Origin: Faecalibacterium sp. UBA1360
GTDB lineage: Bacteria; Bacillota; Clostridia; Oscillospirales; Ruminococcaceae
DNA length: 43,292 nt
NCBI GenBank assembly: GCA_002306375.1
Contig: DBRU01000057.1
Location: 1 to 43,292, forward strand
Reading direction: 5' to 3'
The position numbers and the translations under genes were made by a program. The notes below the pieces were generated by a model. The model saw nothing but the letters and a program-made list of their open reading frames with translations, made no database searches and was not told the DNA's origin. Positions 16,154-25,236 of this stretch are shown in pieces; positions within the stretch are counted from its first letter, which is position 1, and the number at the start of each line of letters is the position of its first letter.

Positions 16154-16951
16154 TCATCGGGGCCCGAACAGCCGCCGGGCGTTGGCGCAGCACAGGTCCA
16201 GAACGCACTGGGCGTCGGTCTGCCACAGTTCGGCGATGTAGCGGGCCACATGGGCGATGTTGCGGCTGTCGTTGCGGGCGCCGCGCACCGGCTCGGGGGA
16301 CATATAGGGGCAGTCGGTCTCCAGCACCGCGCATTCGTGGGGGATGACCGCCAGCACTTTGGCAGCCCGCTTGGCGCCCTTGTAGGTCACGGCCCCGCCA
16401 AAGCCCAGGCAAAGGCCCATGTCGGTGAGCCAGGCGGCGTCCTCGGCGCTGCCGCTGTAACAGTGCAGCACGCCCCGGGGCTTGTAGCGGCGGATCAGCT
16501 CGTACACCTCGGCGTGGGCTTCCCGGTCGTGGATGGACACGGGCAACCCCAGTTCGGCGGCCAGCTTCAGCTGGGCCTCGAACAGGTCGTACTGTTCCCG
16601 GGCGGGCAGGGGCCAGTGATGGTCCAGCCCGATCTCGCCCACGGCCGCCACCGCGCCGTCCTCGAACAAGGGGCGCATGGCGGCCAGTTCGGCCCGCCAG
16701 TCGCCGCCGTACACGGCCACGGTGGGGGCGTCCTCCTCGCCCAGGCTTTCCGGGTGGATGCCCAGGGCCGCGCGGATGTACGGGTAGGTGCGGGCCAGTT
16801 CCAGCACCCGGGGCGCGTCCCCCGAATGGGTGGCGCATTCCAGCACCCCCACCACCCCGCCCGCGGGCAGGTCCTGGCCCAGCAGCCGGGCGCGGTCAGC
16901 GTCGAACCGGCGGGAGGAATAGTGGGCGTGGGTATCAAAAATGTTGGTCAT
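16154..16951 (-). CDS. tatD: TatD-family metal-dependent deoxyribonuclease
   Basis: 265 residues of the TatD amidohydrolase-fold nucleases. Metal-site motifs are in order: FDTHAHY at the N-terminus, GEIGLDHHW, IHDREAH, LHCYSGSA and LETDCPY. These are the family's His/Glu/Asp ligands. TatD proteins degrade DNA 3'-5' and are linked to DNA repair. The gene often sits directly after metG in Firmicutes, and here it is 17 bases after the transporter gene that follows metG. Confidence 0.92.
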   Translation of the reverse strand: MTNIFDTHAHYSSRRFDADRARLLGQDLPAGGVVGVLECATHSGDAPRVLELARTYPYIRAALGIHPESLGEEDAPTVAVYGGDWRAELAAMRPLFEDGAVAAVGEIGLDHHWPLPAREQYDLFEAQLKLAAELGLPVSIHDREAHAEVYELIRRYKPRGVLHCYSGSAEDAAWLTDMGLCLGFGGAVTYKGAKRAAKVLAVIPHECAVLETDCPYMSPEPVRGARNDSRNIAHVARYIAELWQTDAQCVLDLCCANARRLFGPR

Positions 16952-16968
16952 GGGTTCCTTTCCCCGGT

Positions 16969-17922
16969 TCAGGCGGCGGCCTTTTTGGGCTTGTTCACCA
17001 GGAAGATGCCGCCGCACACCAGAACCAGCGCGGCCAGATAGTTCCACTCAAACAGGGGCTCGGCGTTGAGCAGGGCGGACAGCAGGGTGTTGATCACGGG
17101 GATCAGCAGCCCGAACACGCTGATGCGGCTGACGGGGTTGTTCTTCATCAAAAGGGCCCACAGCACATACCCCGCCCCCGAAATGAAGGCCAGGTACAGC
17201 AGCACGGGCACGGCCGCGGGGCTTTGGGGGGACAGCGTCCCGCCCATGGCAAAGCCCAGCACAGCCAGGGCCAGGCCGCCGGCGCCCAGGTTCAGGCAGC
17301 ACACCGAAAAGCTGTCCGCCTTTTGGGTGACGGCCTTGTTCCAGGGCCCGGCCACCGCGAACACCGCCGAGGCGGTGAGCATGGCCGTGATGCCCCAGGC
17401 GCTGCCGCCGCCGTGGTTGCCCAGGGTGGCCACCAGCACGCCGCCGAAGCCCAGCGCGCAGCCCAGGGCCTTGCGCCCGGTCAGCCGGTCGGCGGCCCCG
17501 TACAGGAAATGGGCCAAAATCACGCCCATAAAGCTCTGGGTGCTGTTCAGGATGCCGCCGAAGGACCCGGTCAGCTGGGCCACGGCCGAATAGTAGAAGA
17601 AATACTGGGTGGCGGTCTGCCACAGGCCCAGGGCGCAGCACTCGGCCAGCACCTTGCCCCGGGGCATGGGCAGGGGACGGCGCTGCAGCAGGCTGCCGAA
17701 CAGCCAGACCAGCACGCTGCCCATCATGAACCGCACGCCCGCAAAGCACAAGATCGAGGGGGTGTCCGCCGCGTCGATGACGAACAGGCGGTAGCCCATC
17801 TTGATGAAGGGGAAGGCCGAACCCCACAGAACATTGCACAAGGCGGCCAGGGCCACGGCGGCCGCCGGGATCGAGAACAGCGCGTCCAGGCGCGATTTTT
17901 GAACGGGTTGGGTCTGCAACAC
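16969..17922 (-). CDS. EamA/DMT-superfamily transporter
   Basis: 317 residues with about ten hydrophobic helices in two EamA repeats (about 20-160 and 170-312). The first helix has the GSAFPFIKMG motif typical of drug/metabolite transporters, and the C-terminus is basic (NKPKKAAA). It starts with GTG at 17922; AAGG is upstream and no ATG fits. Substrates of the family are amino acids, nucleosides or sugar phosphates, and this one cannot be specified. It lies 19 bases after metG, so it is co-transcribed with it. Confidence 0.88.
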   Translation of the reverse strand: MLQTQPVQKSRLDALFSIPAAAVALAALCNVLWGSAFPFIKMGYRLFVIDAADTPSILCFAGVRFMMGSVLVWLFGSLLQRRPLPMPRGKVLAECCALGLWQTATQYFFYYSAVAQLTGSFGGILNSTQSFMGVILAHFLYGAADRLTGRKALGCALGFGGVLVATLGNHGGGSAWGITAMLTASAVFAVAGPWNKAVTQKADSFSVCCLNLGAGGLALAVLGFAMGGTLSPQSPAAVPVLLYLAFISGAGYVLWALLMKNNPVSRISVFGLLIPVINTLLSALLNAEPLFEWNYLAALVLVCGGIFLVNKPKKAAA

Positions 17923-17941
17923 GTCGCCTTCTTTCCTGAAA

Positions 17942-19924
<1,983 letters not shown>

Positions 19925-20022
19925 GGGGGAAACATCCCTTTCCTTCAATTTATCATGATCTGCAAGCCGTGTACCCGGCGGTCACATTCGGAACCCGGGC
20001 TGGCGGCATCTGGGGCTCGTTT

Positions 20023-20763
20023 TCACAGCGCACCTCCCATAGTATCAAACCCGACGGGCTGCACCCCGCAGGCCAGCAGGGCCTGGCGGCACAGCACCTC
20101 GGTGCTGTCGATGAAAAAGGGGCCAAGGCCCTCGTCCCGCTTGACCAGGCTCAGCTCGGTGCAGGCCAGCACGGCCCGGTCGCAGCCCTGGGCTTTCAGG
20201 TCGTCTGCGGCGGCGTTGAACAGCGCCATATCCGCCCGGCGTCCCTGCTTGATGCAGTCGTAAATGACCGACATCACCCCGGCCTGGGCGGCGGGGGAGG
20301 GCACGGCCCAGGGCAGGCCGGCTTCGCCGCACATCAGCTGGTAGGTCTCGGCCTGCAAGGTGCCGTCGGTGGCCAGGATGCCCAGCTTGCGGCAGCCCTC
20401 GGCCCTGGCCTGGGCCACGGTCAGCCGGGGCATGTTCAGCACGGGCACCGGCAGGGCGGCGGCCAGCCGGTCGTAGAAGTAGTGGGCGGTGTTGCAGGGG
20501 ATGGCCAGCACGGTGGCGCCGTAGGCCACCAGGCTTTCGCCGTCCTGTTCCATCACCGTGAAGGGGTCCTCGTCGCTTTCGCCCAGAATAAAGGCCGTGC
20601 GGTCGGGCGTGGACGCCCGGGAGGACAGCACCAGGTCGATGTGGTCCTGGTCCCGCACGGCGGGGGTGTGGTCAATGAGCATCTGATACAGATAGCTGCT
20701 GGCCGCGGGCCCCAGCCCGCCCAGGATGCCCAGCACCGGCCGGCGGGGCGTTGTTTGGGCCAT
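20023..20763 (-). CDS. Aspartate/glutamate racemase family protein
   Basis: 246 residues of the Asp/Glu racemase superfamily (aspartate racemase/YgeA branch). The N-terminal LGILGGLGPAAS matches this branch and differs from MurI's FDSGxGG. The two catalytic cysteines are C90 (IPCNTAHY) and C201 (LACTELSL). It probably interconverts L- and D-aspartate or another acidic amino acid. A separate MurI is at 25712-26527, so the D-Glu supply does not depend on it. The start ATG has GGGAGGTG upstream. It has its own promoter. Confidence 0.9.
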   Translation of the reverse strand: MAQTTPRRPVLGILGGLGPAASSYLYQMLIDHTPAVRDQDHIDLVLSSRASTPDRTAFILGESDEDPFTVMEQDGESLVAYGATVLAIPCNTAHYFYDRLAAALPVPVLNMPRLTVAQARAEGCRKLGILATDGTLQAETYQLMCGEAGLPWAVPSPAAQAGVMSVIYDCIKQGRRADMALFNAAADDLKAQGCDRAVLACTELSLVKRDEGLGPFFIDSTEVLCRQALLACGVQPVGFDTMGGAL

Positions 20764-20797
20764 AGACACACCTCCCACAAAATAAGCATACGCATCT

Positions 20798-20826
20798 ATT
20801 ATATCGCCCGCCGCCCCAATATGCAA
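20798..20826 (-). promoter_or_regulatory. Promoter of the racemase gene
   Basis: On minus: TTGCAT, 17-base spacer, TATAAT, about 30 bases before the start codon. Confidence 0.8.
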
Positions 20827-20832
20827 GCCGGC

Positions 20833-20873
20833 GAAAAAAATGTGCCCCGCATTCGCGGCGGGTCGGCGGGGCA
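20833..20873 (-). terminator. Second (backup) terminator after the long RNA
   Basis: On minus, an 8-bp TGCCCCGC/GCGGGGCA stem with a 15-base loop is followed by CATTTTTTT. It lies about 55 bases beyond the main terminator at 20922-20959 and just before the racemase promoter. Confidence 0.6.
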
Positions 20874-20921
20874 ATGGGTCAGCGAGGCGGTCGGGGCGTA
20901 TCTGGCGGGTGGCCCGGGCAC

Positions 20922-20959
20922 AAACAAAAGCCCCGGCGCACTGTGCTGTGCGCCGGGGC
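20922..20959 (-). terminator. Main terminator of the long RNA
   Basis: A 12-bp perfect stem (GCCCCGGCGCAC with its complement, 6-base loop) is followed on the minus strand by TTTTGTTTG. It marks the 3' end of the candidate RNA at 20930-22236. Confidence 0.85.
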
Positions 20960-20993
20960 GGTGCTACTTGATTGGAGTCATAGCCTCATACCC

Positions 20994-21003
20994 GTGGTTC
21001 GTA
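20994..21003 (-). repeat. Copy of the TACGAACCAC decamer in the long RNA
   Basis: On the RNA strand this reads TACGAACCAC, identical to the copy at 21891-21900. Both can pair over 8 bases with GGTTCGTA at 21833-21840, so they compete for one partner. Confidence 0.8.
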
Positions 21004-21184
21004 GATCTTCGGGATACCTTCTTGCCTTGATAGACCTTCTAGGAAGAAAGGACCGATACTTGCGAATTACCTGTTTCAGTGGATCCGATCGATCGGATTG
21101 TTTGGGGTCTGCTTAGGGTTCGTGGATTGCGGTCATTGGTGAAGCTTCATCCGGGATCTGCGCAGGCAACTGGATCATTCGCCG

Positions 21185-21195
21185 TTCAATCTTGT
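21185..21195. repeat. 11-base direct repeat in the long RNA, copy 1
   Basis: TTCAATCTTGT occurs here and again exactly 80 bases on, at 21265-21275. On the RNA strand both read ACAAGATTGAA. This suggests two similar structural modules. Confidence 0.75.
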
Positions 21196-21264
21196 TTCGG
21201 TTGCATCGATGCGTTGAGAACTTTTTGCTGAAAAGGGATTATGGTCTCTGTCGATGGGGTACGA

Positions 21265-21275
21265 TTCAATCTTGT
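21265..21275. repeat. 11-base direct repeat in the long RNA, copy 2
   Basis: Second exact copy of TTCAATCTTGT, 80 bases from the copy at 21185-21195. Confidence 0.75.
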
Positions 21276-21831
21276 CAGGACTTGATCAACTTGCGGTCCG
21301 TACGCAAAACCATTTGCGTGGGTGAAGGTTTCCTTAGGTTCGCATCTTGGGAACTTGCGTTAGCAGAATTGCCGATCACTGAGGGGTAAGGGTCTGATGC
21401 CAGAGGATGCATCCTCTTTATCACGTGTACATTGGCGTATCTCCTGTACGGTTAGATGAACGACGAACTATCGTCTTGCTTGAACTTTTTAAGGTTCAAA
21501 GCCTTTGAACTTTGTCTGTCTTTGCCGTTTTATGATCTTTTTTGATCGGTTTGCAGTTTGATCGTACCATTTCATCTTGTTTACGGTTGCGATATCATTG
21601 GCTTTTGATCTTATCCACATCTACCTTTTTTAAGGTAAACCTTTCGGATAAAACTTATTTTGCTTTTGATAAAACCGAACTCACAACTTACTTTGGTTTT
21701 GACGATCCTGCTTTTCCAGTCATGTGACTGTTTCGATCAGATCTTTTTGAACGGTCTTTATCCTTTCATCTAATCTATTCGAAACGCTGGGACCTTACTT
21801 TTGACGGGTCCTGGGTCTGCTGATCAGATTA

Positions 21832-21993
21832 TTACGAACCGAACATCGGTTTATTGCATCTTTTACAGGTAATGACCTGCGGCTGTGAATGTGGTTCGTA
21901 TTTCTTCAGCAGGCCCAGGCCCGCCGGTGATGAATGGGATCCTTGAAGTTTGCCATAGGGCTGAGCCTCCTTTCCTACGAATCCTGCCGGCAT
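21832..21993 (-). CDS. Possible 53-residue ORF with a CxxC pair inside the long RNA
   Basis: An ATG-started frame of 53 residues ends in KKYEPHSQPQVITCKRCNKPMFGS-type sequence (CxxC at C43/C46) and two consecutive TAA stops. The frame stays open about 20 codons upstream of the ATG. Against it: only AAAGG very close to the ATG as binding site, codons unlike the host genes (AAA, AGA, ATA), and strong hairpins within it (21866-21879 and the 8-bp helix). It may be chance in an A-rich RNA. Listed because it is the only frame in the region with protein-like features. Confidence 0.2.
   Translation of the reverse strand: MPAGFVGKEAQPYGKLQGSHSSPAGLGLLKKYEPHSQPQVITCKRCNKPMFGS
21891..21900 (-). repeat. 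TACGAACCAC decamer, second copy in the long RNA
   Basis: Identical to 20994-21003. Its first 8 bases pair perfectly with 21833-21840, enclosing the CAGGT-CATT-ACCTG hairpin. Confidence 0.8.
21906..21956 (-). CDS. Possible 16-residue peptide with a strong ribosome-binding site inside the long RNA
   Basis: AAGGAGG stands nine bases before an ATG that opens a 16-codon frame (MANFKDPIHHRRAWAC). This is the best Shine-Dalgarno match in the region. It overlaps the 53-residue frame in another phase. It could be a small encoded peptide, a ribosome docking site or coincidence. Purine-rich AGGAGG is also common in RNA loops. Confidence 0.2.
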   Translation of the reverse strand: MANFKDPIHHRRAWAC

Positions 21994-22242
21994 AGCCTTT
22001 GCACGTCTTTCAAGATTTCCGATTGGCTTTTCGGTTTCATTCTCTCGGAGTCCTTACAGTGTTTCCGTTGAAGTGACGTTCCGTTTTTGGATCTTTCGAT
22101 CCTTTTTCGGGGTTTCATCTTTGGGAAAATCTTCTGTAAGCTGTCGAAAGAGTTTGCCGCGCCTTTTCGGTTCCTTTTGAAAGTGGCTTTCTTGGAATCT
22201 CTTCTGATTCCTTATCTCCGGCTGTTTTCTTTCTGTGCCTAT

Positions 22243-22271
22243 ACTATATCACAGGGTCCCGCCCGCGTCCA
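22243..22271 (-). promoter_or_regulatory. Promoter for the long RNA
   Basis: On minus: TGGACG, 17-base spacer, TATAGT, with transcription expected near 22236. The -35 matches consensus at four of six positions. No ribosome-binding site follows near the start. Confidence 0.6.
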
Positions 22272-22330
22272 TTCGCAAACCAGCCAAAGCTCCGGCGAAA
22301 TATTTGTGCATCAAAAGAATGGATAATACA

Positions 22331-22358
22331 TTGACAAATATGATATAATGTATATGTT
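22331..22358 (+). promoter_or_regulatory. Possible plus-strand promoter ending in an immediate terminator
   Basis: A perfect TTGACA with a 16-base spacer to TATGTT. A transcript from here would start near 22366 and run straight into the hairpin at 22369-22413, giving about 50 nucleotides. It may be spurious, since the surrounding 60 bases are AT-rich. Confidence 0.25.
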
Positions 22359-22368
22359 CGGTGTACCT

Positions 22369-22413
22369 AAAAACAGGCCGCAGCCCCTCAAAAGGGCGCT
22401 GCGGCCTGTTTTT
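22369..22413. terminator. Intrinsic terminator downstream of the DUF2752 gene
   Basis: A 16-bp perfect outer stem (AAAAACAGGCCGCAGC with its complement) has an inner CCC/GGG pair. T-runs can form on both strands. On minus it ends the ddl-to-DUF2752 transcript about 40 bases after the stop. The stretch 22272-22330 between here and the long-RNA promoter holds no feature I can name. Confidence 0.85.
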
Positions 22414-22450
22414 GTTTCTTTTTTGGGGCCCAAAAGCCTTTTGAAACGGG

Positions 22451-22816
22451 CTAAACGCCCACAATATTGCGAAAAATCCCCCACAGCAGCAGCGCGGCCA
22501 GGTAGACCCGGGCGGCGATCTGCCACCGGCGGCCGGGGGTAGTGTCCTTCCACAAAAAACGCCACAGCAAAACCAACAGAAAGGGCGCACTCAGAAAAAG
22601 AAAGGGGTTGGCCCAAAAGGCCGCGGCAGGATCCCCGCGCAAAAGGCTCAAAAACAGGGTGGTCACGCCGCACCCGGGGCAGCGCAGCCCGGTCAGGGCG
22701 TGAAAGGGGCAGGGCAGCCCGCCGAAGCGCAGGGCAAAGGCGGCGTAGGCGGCCCCGCCCGCCGCCAGCAGGGCCAGAGCCCCCAGGCGCTTAGCCCGCG
22801 TAGCGGTTGACCGCAT
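22451..22816 (-). CDS. DUF2752 family small membrane protein
   Basis: 121 residues with three hydrophobic segments (about 11-30, 65-85, 100-118). The DUF2752 signature CPFHALTGLRCPGCGVTT is present, with C36, C46 and C49. The family is uncharacterised; the Cys cluster may bind metal or be redox active. The ATG at 22816 overlaps the end of the upstream zinc-ribbon gene by 26 bases, so the true start could be slightly later, but no ATG offers one. The pairing with a zinc-ribbon/DUF4234 protein suggests a joint membrane role. Confidence 0.82.
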   Translation of the reverse strand: MRSTATRAKRLGALALLAAGGAAYAAFALRFGGLPCPFHALTGLRCPGCGVTTLFLSLLRGDPAAAFWANPFLFLSAPFLLVLLWRFLWKDTTPGRRWQIAARVYLAALLLWGIFRNIVGV

Positions 22817-23345
22817 CCTGGAACAGGGCCAGATTGATGATGTTGAGCCCGAACAGCGCCAGGATCAGGTTGATGATGCCGCTGTCGCCGCTGCGGTTCA
22901 GGTAAGCCGCCTTGCGCCCCGTCACATACGCCCAGTAGATGCCGTAGATGCCGCAGGTGATGATGGTCAGCACCACGGCCACCACGCCGCTGGCCGACGT
23001 GCGGTCGCCGGTCAGGTCGTTGATCTCGTCGGTCAGCACCACCATCCAGTAAATGCCGTAGATGCCGCAGGTCACCAGAGTCAGGATGATGGCCAGAGCC
23101 ACGCTGCGCTGGGTCATCGGCTGGCGGTAGTTGGCGGCGTAGGGGTCCGGCTGCGGGGGCTGTTCGTAGCGGGGCGGTTCCTGGTGCGGGGGCTGCTCAT
23201 ACCGGGGCATGCCGGCGTCGGCGTTGGTCTTGGCATCGCCGGCCTTGGCCGGGTCGGGCGCGCCGGCGGTCAGGGGCTTGCCGCACTTGGGGCAGAAGCG
23301 GTCGTCGTCGGCACAGGGGGTGCCGCAGGCGGGGCAGTATTTCAT
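22791..23345 (-). CDS. Zinc-ribbon protein with DUF4234 membrane domain
   Basis: 184 residues in three parts. The first is an N-terminal zinc ribbon (C4, C7, C18, C21). The second is a Pro/Glu/Tyr-rich linker (about 28-76) in which PRYEQPP occurs twice. The third is a membrane domain where VTCGIYGIYW (91-100) recurs as ITCGIYGIYW (129-138), the hallmark of DUF4234. The start has AAAGGAGG upstream. The function of such proteins is unknown. The gene follows argS by 69 bases and precedes the DUF2752 gene with overlap. Confidence 0.85.
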   Translation of the reverse strand: MKYCPACGTPCADDDRFCPKCGKPLTAGAPDPAKAGDAKTNADAGMPRYEQPPHQEPPRYEQPPQPDPYAANYRQPMTQRSVALAIILTLVTCGIYGIYWMVVLTDEINDLTGDRTSASGVVAVVLTIITCGIYGIYWAYVTGRKAAYLNRSGDSGIINLILALFGLNIINLALFQDAVNRYAG

Positions 23346-23414
23346 GGCGGGGTCCTCCTTTTTGACTTCCTTCGTTTTGGGGCGGGTCCGGCAGGCAGGG
23401 AAGCCGGGCGCCGG

Positions 23415-25172
23415 TCACATGGATTCGGGGGCGTTGATCTTGAACATGGTCAGCACGTTGCGGATCACGCCGCGCACGCCCAGGCACAGGGCGATGCGGC
23501 TTTGCTGCACGGCGTCCTCGGTGCCCAGGATGCGGCAGGAGTTGTAGAACCGATGGAAGGCCCCGGCCAGGTCGATGACAAAGCGGGTGATGCGGGCGGG
23601 GTCGTATTTTTCGGCCGCGGCGGCGATCTCCGCCGGGAAGGCGGACAGCAGCCGGATCAGCGCCTGTTCGCTGGGGTCGGTGAGCACGGCGGCGTCCACG
23701 GCGTCGGGCCCGGCAAAGGTCACGCCCTCGCTTTCCAGCTTTTTCAGCACCGAGCAGATGCGGGCGTGGGCGTACTGCACATAGTACACAGGGTTCTCGC
23801 TGTCGTTGCGCACGGCCAGGTCCAGGTCAAAGTCCAACGTGGAGGTGCTCTCCCGCTGGTTGAAGAAGAACCGGGCCGAATCGATGGGCACCTCGTCCAG
23901 CAGGTCGGTCAGGGTGATGGCCTTGCCGGTGCGCTTGGACATGCGCACCGGCTTGCCGTCCCGCATCAGGTTGACCATTTGCATGAGCACCACGTCCAGC
24001 CGCTCGCCGTCCAGGCCCACGGCGTCCATGGCGCCCTTCATGCGGGCCACGTGGCCGTGGTGGTCGGCGCCCCACACGTCGATGGCCTTGTCAAAGCCGC
24101 GCACGGCCAGCTTGTCGTAGTGGTAGGCGATGTCGGCGGCAAAATAGGTGGGGATGCCGTTGGCGCGCACCAGCACCTCGTCCTTGGCTTCCTCCTCCTC
24201 GCCGTCGGCGTTCTTCTTGCGGTTGGCCACGCCGTACTTGGCGGCGTACTGGGCGCTCTTGTACATGATGGCGCCGTCCTCGGCCTTGTAGCAGGCGCCG
24301 CTGGCCAGCAGCTTGTCCACCACGGCCTGCACCGCGCCGGACTCGTGCAGTTTGCTTTCATGGAACCACACGTCGTACTGGATGCGGTACTTGCCCAGAT
24401 CGCGCTGGAGCCCCGCGATGTTCTTGGGCAGGGCAAAGTCGGTGATGGCCTGCTTGAGCTCCTCAAAGTCGGCGTTCACATAGGCGTCGCCCTGCTCGGC
24501 CGCAAAGTACTTGGCATGGGCGATGATGTCCGCGCCCTGGTAGCATTCCTCGGGCAGGGGGCAGGCCTCCTCGCCCTTGAACAGCTGCAAATAGCGGATG
24601 GCCAGGCTCTTGCCGAACTTCTGGATCTGGTTGCCCGCGTCGTTGATGTAGAATTCCCGGGTCACGTCGTAGCCGGCCCAGTCCAGGCAGGCGGCCAGGC
24701 AGTCGCCCAGCGCGCCGCCCCGGGCGTTGCCCATGTGCATGGGGCCCGTGGGGTTGGCGGACACGAATTCCACGTTGTAGCGCTTGCCCGCGCCCGAATC
24801 GGTGCGGCCGTAGTCGGGCTGGGCGCAGGCGGCCTTGACCACGCTGGTGAACCAGCCCGTGCCCAGATACAGGTTGATGAAGCCGGGGCCCGCGATCTCC
24901 ACGCGGTCGAACAGGCTGCCTTCCAGCGTCAGCTTGTCCGCGATGGCCTGGGCGATCTGCCGCGGCGCCTTGCGGAAGGCCCGGGCGCCGGCCATGGCCA
25001 GGTTGCTGGCCACGTCGCCGTTTTTCACGTCGGCGGGGATCTCCACGATAAAGGCGGGCAGTTCGGCCCGGGGCAGGGCGCCGTCGGCCATGGCGGCCTC
25101 GGCGGCGGCCAGCAGCAGGTCCCGGGCCGCGTCCAGGGCGGCCTGGCGGGGGTTGTAATGTTGGGTGTTCAT
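23415..25172 (-). CDS. argS: Arginyl-tRNA synthetase
   Basis: 585-residue class I synthetase. The HIGH motif has the form HMGN (146-149 in SANPTGPMHMGNARG) and the KMSKS motif the form MSKR (411-414). An N-terminal additional domain (about 1-105) and a C-terminal DALR anticodon-binding domain (about 460-585, starting near DSENPVYYVQYAHAR) are visible. The start ATG has GGAGG eight bases upstream. It lies 64 bases after the DUF1934 gene, a pairing common in Firmicutes. Confidence 0.96.
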   Translation of the reverse strand: MNTQHYNPRQAALDAARDLLLAAAEAAMADGALPRAELPAFIVEIPADVKNGDVASNLAMAGARAFRKAPRQIAQAIADKLTLEGSLFDRVEIAGPGFINLYLGTGWFTSVVKAACAQPDYGRTDSGAGKRYNVEFVSANPTGPMHMGNARGGALGDCLAACLDWAGYDVTREFYINDAGNQIQKFGKSLAIRYLQLFKGEEACPLPEECYQGADIIAHAKYFAAEQGDAYVNADFEELKQAITDFALPKNIAGLQRDLGKYRIQYDVWFHESKLHESGAVQAVVDKLLASGACYKAEDGAIMYKSAQYAAKYGVANRKKNADGEEEEAKDEVLVRANGIPTYFAADIAYHYDKLAVRGFDKAIDVWGADHHGHVARMKGAMDAVGLDGERLDVVLMQMVNLMRDGKPVRMSKRTGKAITLTDLLDEVPIDSARFFFNQRESTSTLDFDLDLAVRNDSENPVYYVQYAHARICSVLKKLESEGVTFAGPDAVDAAVLTDPSEQALIRLLSAFPAEIAAAAEKYDPARITRFVIDLAGAFHRFYNSCRILGTEDAVQQSRIALCLGVRGVIRNVLTMFKINAPESM

Positions 25173-25236
25173 GGGTATGACCTCCGGATCAGATTTCGTG
25201 TCATTTTATATTGGTATTGGGCGTTGGGGGCTGCCC

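Larger units (their letters stand above)
20930..22236 (-). ncRNA. Candidate long structured RNA of about 1.3 kb, family not recognised
   Basis: No convincing protein gene occupies this stretch. Its base composition is clearly lower in GC than all flanking genes, and the minus strand is rich in A and G, as in loops of structured RNAs. A promoter (22243-22271) faces into it and terminators close it. At least ten perfect hairpins lie within. Examples are 22194-22211 (6 bp), 22179-22191, 22089-22102 (GGATC-GAAA-GATCC, a GNRA loop), 21866-21879, 21717-21730, 21622-21637 nested in 21611-21651, 21494-21510, 21462-21475, 21402-21417, 21302-21319 (7 bp) and 21083-21098. An 8-bp longer-range helix pairs 21893-21900 with 21833-21840. 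Size recalls OLE, GOLLD and ROOL RNAs, but I see no basis to assign one. Ends are approximate. Confidence 0.75.

Noticed and set aside
20930..22236. RNase P RNA, tmRNA, group I or group II intron as the identity of the long RNA
   Set aside because: I looked for the RNase P GAGGAAAGTC core, a tmRNA tag and tRNA-like end, and a group II domain V (AGC...GAAA with GTTC end) and found none. No reverse transcriptase or maturase is nearby. A covariance search would be decisive.
20874..22326. Four plus-strand frames of 61-80 codons in the AT-richer region
   Set aside because: They lack ribosome-binding sites and recognisable motifs, and several run across perfect hairpins; they fit chance frames in an RNA gene.
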